Part shown: positions 60,628 to 63,323 of the stretch, piece by piece | Position numbering within the stretch: position 1 is the first letter of the stretch | Layout of the letters: each line of letters opens with the position of its first letter | NCBI GenBank assembly: GCA_937974845.1 | Contig: CALJVC010000020.1 | Coordinates: 1-63,323, forward strand | Direction of reading: 5' to 3' | DNA from: an uncultured Pseudogracilibacillus sp. | Lineage (GTDB): Bacteria; Bacillota; Bacilli; Bacillales; Amphibacillaceae | Length of the DNA stretch: 63,323 bases | Notes under the pieces: generated by a model | Database searches by the model: none | What the model was told of the DNA's origin: nothing | The model's input: only the letters and a program-made list of their open reading frames with translations | Made by a program: the position numbers and the translations under genes

Positions 60628-63309
60628 ATGCCAAAAGCAGAAGAGGAAATAAATAAACTACTCGATGAATTTAACACGAACCGAGAAAAAGGTTTAACTG
60701 ATCATCAAGTTGAAGAAAGATTACACACCTATGGAGAAAATCGCTTCATTGAAGATAAGCCCCCTTCTATTTGGGCCTTGATATGGGGACAAATAAACAA
60801 TGGCCTAATCTATATTTTACTTGGAGCAGCGCTGATCTCCGCCTTCGTTGGGGAAATTAGTGACGCTGTCATTATCGCACTAGTTATTATCATCAATACA
60901 ACCGTCGGAGTACTCCAAGAAGCAAAAGCTGAGAAATCCCTTATCGCCCTTCGTAAAATGACGACCCCTAGCGCCGTTGTTTTAAGAAACGGAATCGTTC
61001 AAGAGATTCCAGCAGAACAGCTTGTCCCTGGTGATATTGTCTATATTGAAGCAGGTCGTATCGTACCAGCGGATCTCCGTTTAATCGAAACAACAGATTT
61101 ACAAGTCGAAGAATCTTCCTTAACTGGGGAATCTATTTCTGTTGAAAAAGATGCTCAATTTATTGGAGATAAAGACCTACCAATAGGGGATCAAAAACAT
61201 ATGGCCTTTATGACCACCATAGCCACCTATGGACGGGCCAAGGGGATTGTGCTAGCTACCGGGATGAAGACAGAAGTTGGAAAAATCGCCTCGATGTTAC
61301 AAAAACAAGAAAAAGAGCTAACGCCCCTTCAAGAAAAACTCAATGATCTCGGAAAAATTTTAGGTATCGCAGCAATCATGGTTTCCGTAATTATTTTCCT
61401 TATCGGATATGCTCAGGGTAGAGACGTCCTCGACCTCTTTTTAATTGCCGTCAGCCTCGCTGTCGCTGCTATTCCGGAAGGATTACCGGCTATCGTTACA
61501 ATCGTTTTAGCTCTAGGAGTGCAACGGATGATTAAGCGCCATGCCATCGTCCGTCAATTACCGGCTGTAGAAACCCTTGGAGCTGTCGATGTAATCTGTT
61601 CTGACAAAACCGGCACTTTAACGCAAAACAAAATGACGATGACCCATGGAATGGTAAGCAACCAATTGCAAGAAATCGAAAATTTCTCGATGGAAAACGA
61701 AACGACAAGACGATTTATCGAGGCTATCGTCCTATGTAATAATGCAACGATGGCAGCTGGTGAACAAACCGGAGATCCAACAGAAGTCGCCCTGCTAGAA
61801 GCTGGGGCTAAGGTTAATCTCCACAAAACAGACCTTGAAGCAACATATCAAAGGGTAGGAGAAATTCCCTTTGATTCGGATAGAAAAATGATGACCACAA
61901 TCCATAAAGATGGGGATTCCTATCTTATCTTTGTAAAAGGAGCCCTAGAGAGATTACTACCAAAATTGAGCAAAATTGAAAAGAACGGTAAAGCTGAGGA
62001 CTTTACTGAAGATAGCCAGAGACATATTTTGGAAACGGTAGAAACAATGGCTTCTCAAGCCTTGCGTATTCTCGGAGTAGCCTACAAAAGAGTACCAGCG
62101 AATTCTTTTACGATGGAAGAAGCAGAAACTGACCTTACTTTTCTAGGCTTGACAGGCATGATTGACCCACCTAGAGAAGAAGTAAAAGATTCAATCGCCT
62201 TGTGCCATACAGCAGGCATCGACGTTGTTATGATTACCGGAGATCACCAAAAAACTGCCTTAGCAATCGCTAAAGAGTTAGGGATCGCTAACGATGAACA
62301 CGAAACGGTTACCGGAGAAACCTTAAACAAAACCTCAGATAGCCAGTTAAAAGAGATGGTCAAAACGACCAAGGTTTTTGCTCGGGTATCACCGGAACAT
62401 AAGGTACGCATTGTGAAGGCTTTAAAGGCTAATGATAAAGTCGTATCGATGACAGGTGATGGGGTAAACGACGCCCCTTCCCTCCGTGCTGCAGATGTCG
62501 GTGTAGCGATGGGGATCACTGGAACGGACGTGGCAAAAGGAGCTTCGGATATCGTATTAACCGATGATAATTTCACTACGATTACCGCAGCGATTGAAGA
62601 AGGACGGAATATTTATCAAAATATTAAAAAGTCGATTCTCTTCCTACTATCCTGTAACCTTGGGGAAATTATCACTCTATTTATCGGAATCTTAATGGGT
62701 TGGCCCGCACCTTTAACCGCTATCCATATTTTATGGGTTAACCTAATTACTGATACCCTACCAGCAATTTCTTTAGGAATCGACCCGAAAGAAAAGGATA
62801 TGATGCAACACCAGCCTCGCTCATCAAAAGAAGGAATTTTTGTAAGGGAGGATGTATCCTTTATCCTTTGGAACGGTCTACTTATTGGACTTTTGACTCT
62901 ATTTGCTTTTATGGAAGGGCTCAAGTTTGGTTCCGATGCAAGCTCACTATGGACAATGGATTTACAGGCAATGTCTACCGAATCCATCATCCATGCCCAA
63001 ACGTTGGCTTTCTTAACTTTAAGTATTTCACAATTGTTTCATGCCTTTAACTTACGCAGTCGAGAAAAGTCTATCTTTCAAGTAGGGTTTTTCTCCAACC
63101 CTTATTTATTTGGTGCCGTAGTTATTGGAATAGGACTACAACTATGCTTAGTCCATATACCAGTGTTAAACAATTGGTTCCACCTACAGCCAATCAGTGG
63201 AAAAGAATGGCTTTTCGTTCTTGGCTTGTCCCTTATACCATTACTTTTAAATGAAGTAATTAAAGCGATCAAACGAATTTTTCAACAAAATGCCACTATA
63301 AAAGTGTAG
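60628..63309 (+). CDS. P-type calcium-transporting ATPase (P2A family)
   Basis: The 893-residue pump has the N-terminal cation ATPase domain, actuator LTGES, helix 4 AVAAIPEGLP, the phosphorylation site CSDKTGTLTQNKMT, MITGDHQKTA, and TGDGVNDAPSLRAADVG. Helix 5 CNLGE and helix 6 NLITDTLPA carry the Ca2+ ligands of site II, while helix 8 has Gln (ISQLFHAFN) where SERCA has a site I Glu, so one Ca2+ or Mn2+ per cycle is likely. It resembles YloB of B. subtilis. The start at 60628 (MPKAEEEIN) has a weak site; longer forms to 60520 are possible. Confidence 0.93.
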   Translation: MPKAEEEINKLLDEFNTNREKGLTDHQVEERLHTYGENRFIEDKPPSIWALIWGQINNGLIYILLGAALISAFVGEISDAVIIALVIIINTTVGVLQEAKAEKSLIALRKMTTPSAVVLRNGIVQEIPAEQLVPGDIVYIEAGRIVPADLRLIETTDLQVEESSLTGESISVEKDAQFIGDKDLPIGDQKHMAFMTTIATYGRAKGIVLATGMKTEVGKIASMLQKQEKELTPLQEKLNDLGKILGIAAIMVSVIIFLIGYAQGRDVLDLFLIAVSLAVAAIPEGLPAIVTIVLALGVQRMIKRHAIVRQLPAVETLGAVDVICSDKTGTLTQNKMTMTHGMVSNQLQEIENFSMENETTRRFIEAIVLCNNATMAAGEQTGDPTEVALLEAGAKVNLHKTDLEATYQRVGEIPFDSDRKMMTTIHKDGDSYLIFVKGALERLLPKLSKIEKNGKAEDFTEDSQRHILETVETMASQALRILGVAYKRVPANSFTMEEAETDLTFLGLTGMIDPPREEVKDSIALCHTAGIDVVMITGDHQKTALAIAKELGIANDEHETVTGETLNKTSDSQLKEMVKTTKVFARVSPEHKVRIVKALKANDKVVSMTGDGVNDAPSLRAADVGVAMGITGTDVAKGASDIVLTDDNFTTITAAIEEGRNIYQNIKKSILFLLSCNLGEIITLFIGILMGWPAPLTAIHILWVNLITDTLPAISLGIDPKEKDMMQHQPRSSKEGIFVREDVSFILWNGLLIGLLTLFAFMEGLKFGSDASSLWTMDLQAMSTESIIHAQTLAFLTLSISQLFHAFNLRSREKSIFQVGFFSNPYLFGAVVIGIGLQLCLVHIPVLNNWFHLQPISGKEWLFVLGLSLIPLLLNEVIKAIKRIFQQNATIKV

Positions 63310-63323
63310 AAGTAAATTAAACG

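Noticed and set aside
1..63323. CRISPR array, insertion sequence, prophage or rRNA
   Set aside because: No regularly spaced repeats, transposase, phage genes or rRNA sequence were recognised on either strand.

Overview
The window is a chromosomal segment of a low-GC, endospore-forming member of the Bacillales. Three things support this: the gene order closely follows the Bacillus subtilis comE-yqe and yrr-yrv-yrb blocks; sporulation genes are present (sigK, sda, rsfA, spoVB); and Firmicute RNA regulators are present (a T-box and a cobalamin riboswitch). Most of it is conserved housekeeping DNA. I see no insertion sequence, prophage, CRISPR array or rRNA.

Layout. 0.1-10.5 kb: rpsT, then a leftward block of holA, comEC-comEB-comEA (DNA uptake), yqeM, rsfS, yqeK, nadD, yqeI, aroE, yqeH and yqeG, with the small gene yqzM tucked between holA and comEC. 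10.5-11.0 kb: a cluster of DnaA boxes and a small sda gene, the replication-to-sporulation checkpoint. 11.1-16.4 kb: an Mrp Na+/H+ antiporter operon with mrpA, C, D, E, F and G but no mrpB. 16.5-17.2 kb: an uninterrupted sigK. 17.3-31.8 kb: leftward mtnN, yrrS-like, greA, O-methyltransferase, mltG, DUF1292, ruvX, ireB, alaS, AI-2E-type permease, recD2, TPR protein, mnmA, cysteine desulfurase and cymR. 32.0-34.1 kb: rightward rarA and rsfA. 34.2-46.1 kb: leftward aspS, hisS (behind a T-box), dtd, relA, apt, recJ, lapA-like, secDF and comN. 46.3-48.3 kb: rightward spoVB and a yrzE-like membrane gene. 48.5-53.6 kb: leftward yajC, tgt, queA, DUF2905, ruvB, ruvA and yebC. 53.8-58.6 kb: a thioesterase and a class I ribonucleotide reductase operon (alpha, flavodoxin, beta) under a cobalamin riboswitch, then an isolated tRNA-Pro gene. 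58.7-63.3 kb: a DUF2383 ferritin-like protein, an SDR oxidoreductase and a P-type Ca2+-ATPase.

Genes that work together: ComEA/ComEC take up DNA, and ComN, encoded 40 kb away, is known in B. subtilis to act on the comE transcript. The cysteine desulfurase hands sulfur to MnmA for tRNA 2-thiouridine, and CymR next to them senses cysteine status. RuvA/RuvB with RuvX, RecJ, RecD2 and RarA cover recombination and repair. YajC with SecDF assists protein export. Tgt and QueA make queuosine. RelA, Apt and Dtd form a stress and translation-quality group.

Items most worth a second look: the Mrp operon with no mrpB; the B12 riboswitch controlling a B12-independent reductase whose operon contains a flavodoxin; the DnaA-box cluster with the hidden sda gene; a perfect 17-bp inverted repeat ahead of ireB; and a roughly 109-bp element with 16-bp terminal inverted repeats at 59.2 kb. 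Several start sites were moved inward from the longest open frame to a position with a ribosome binding site.
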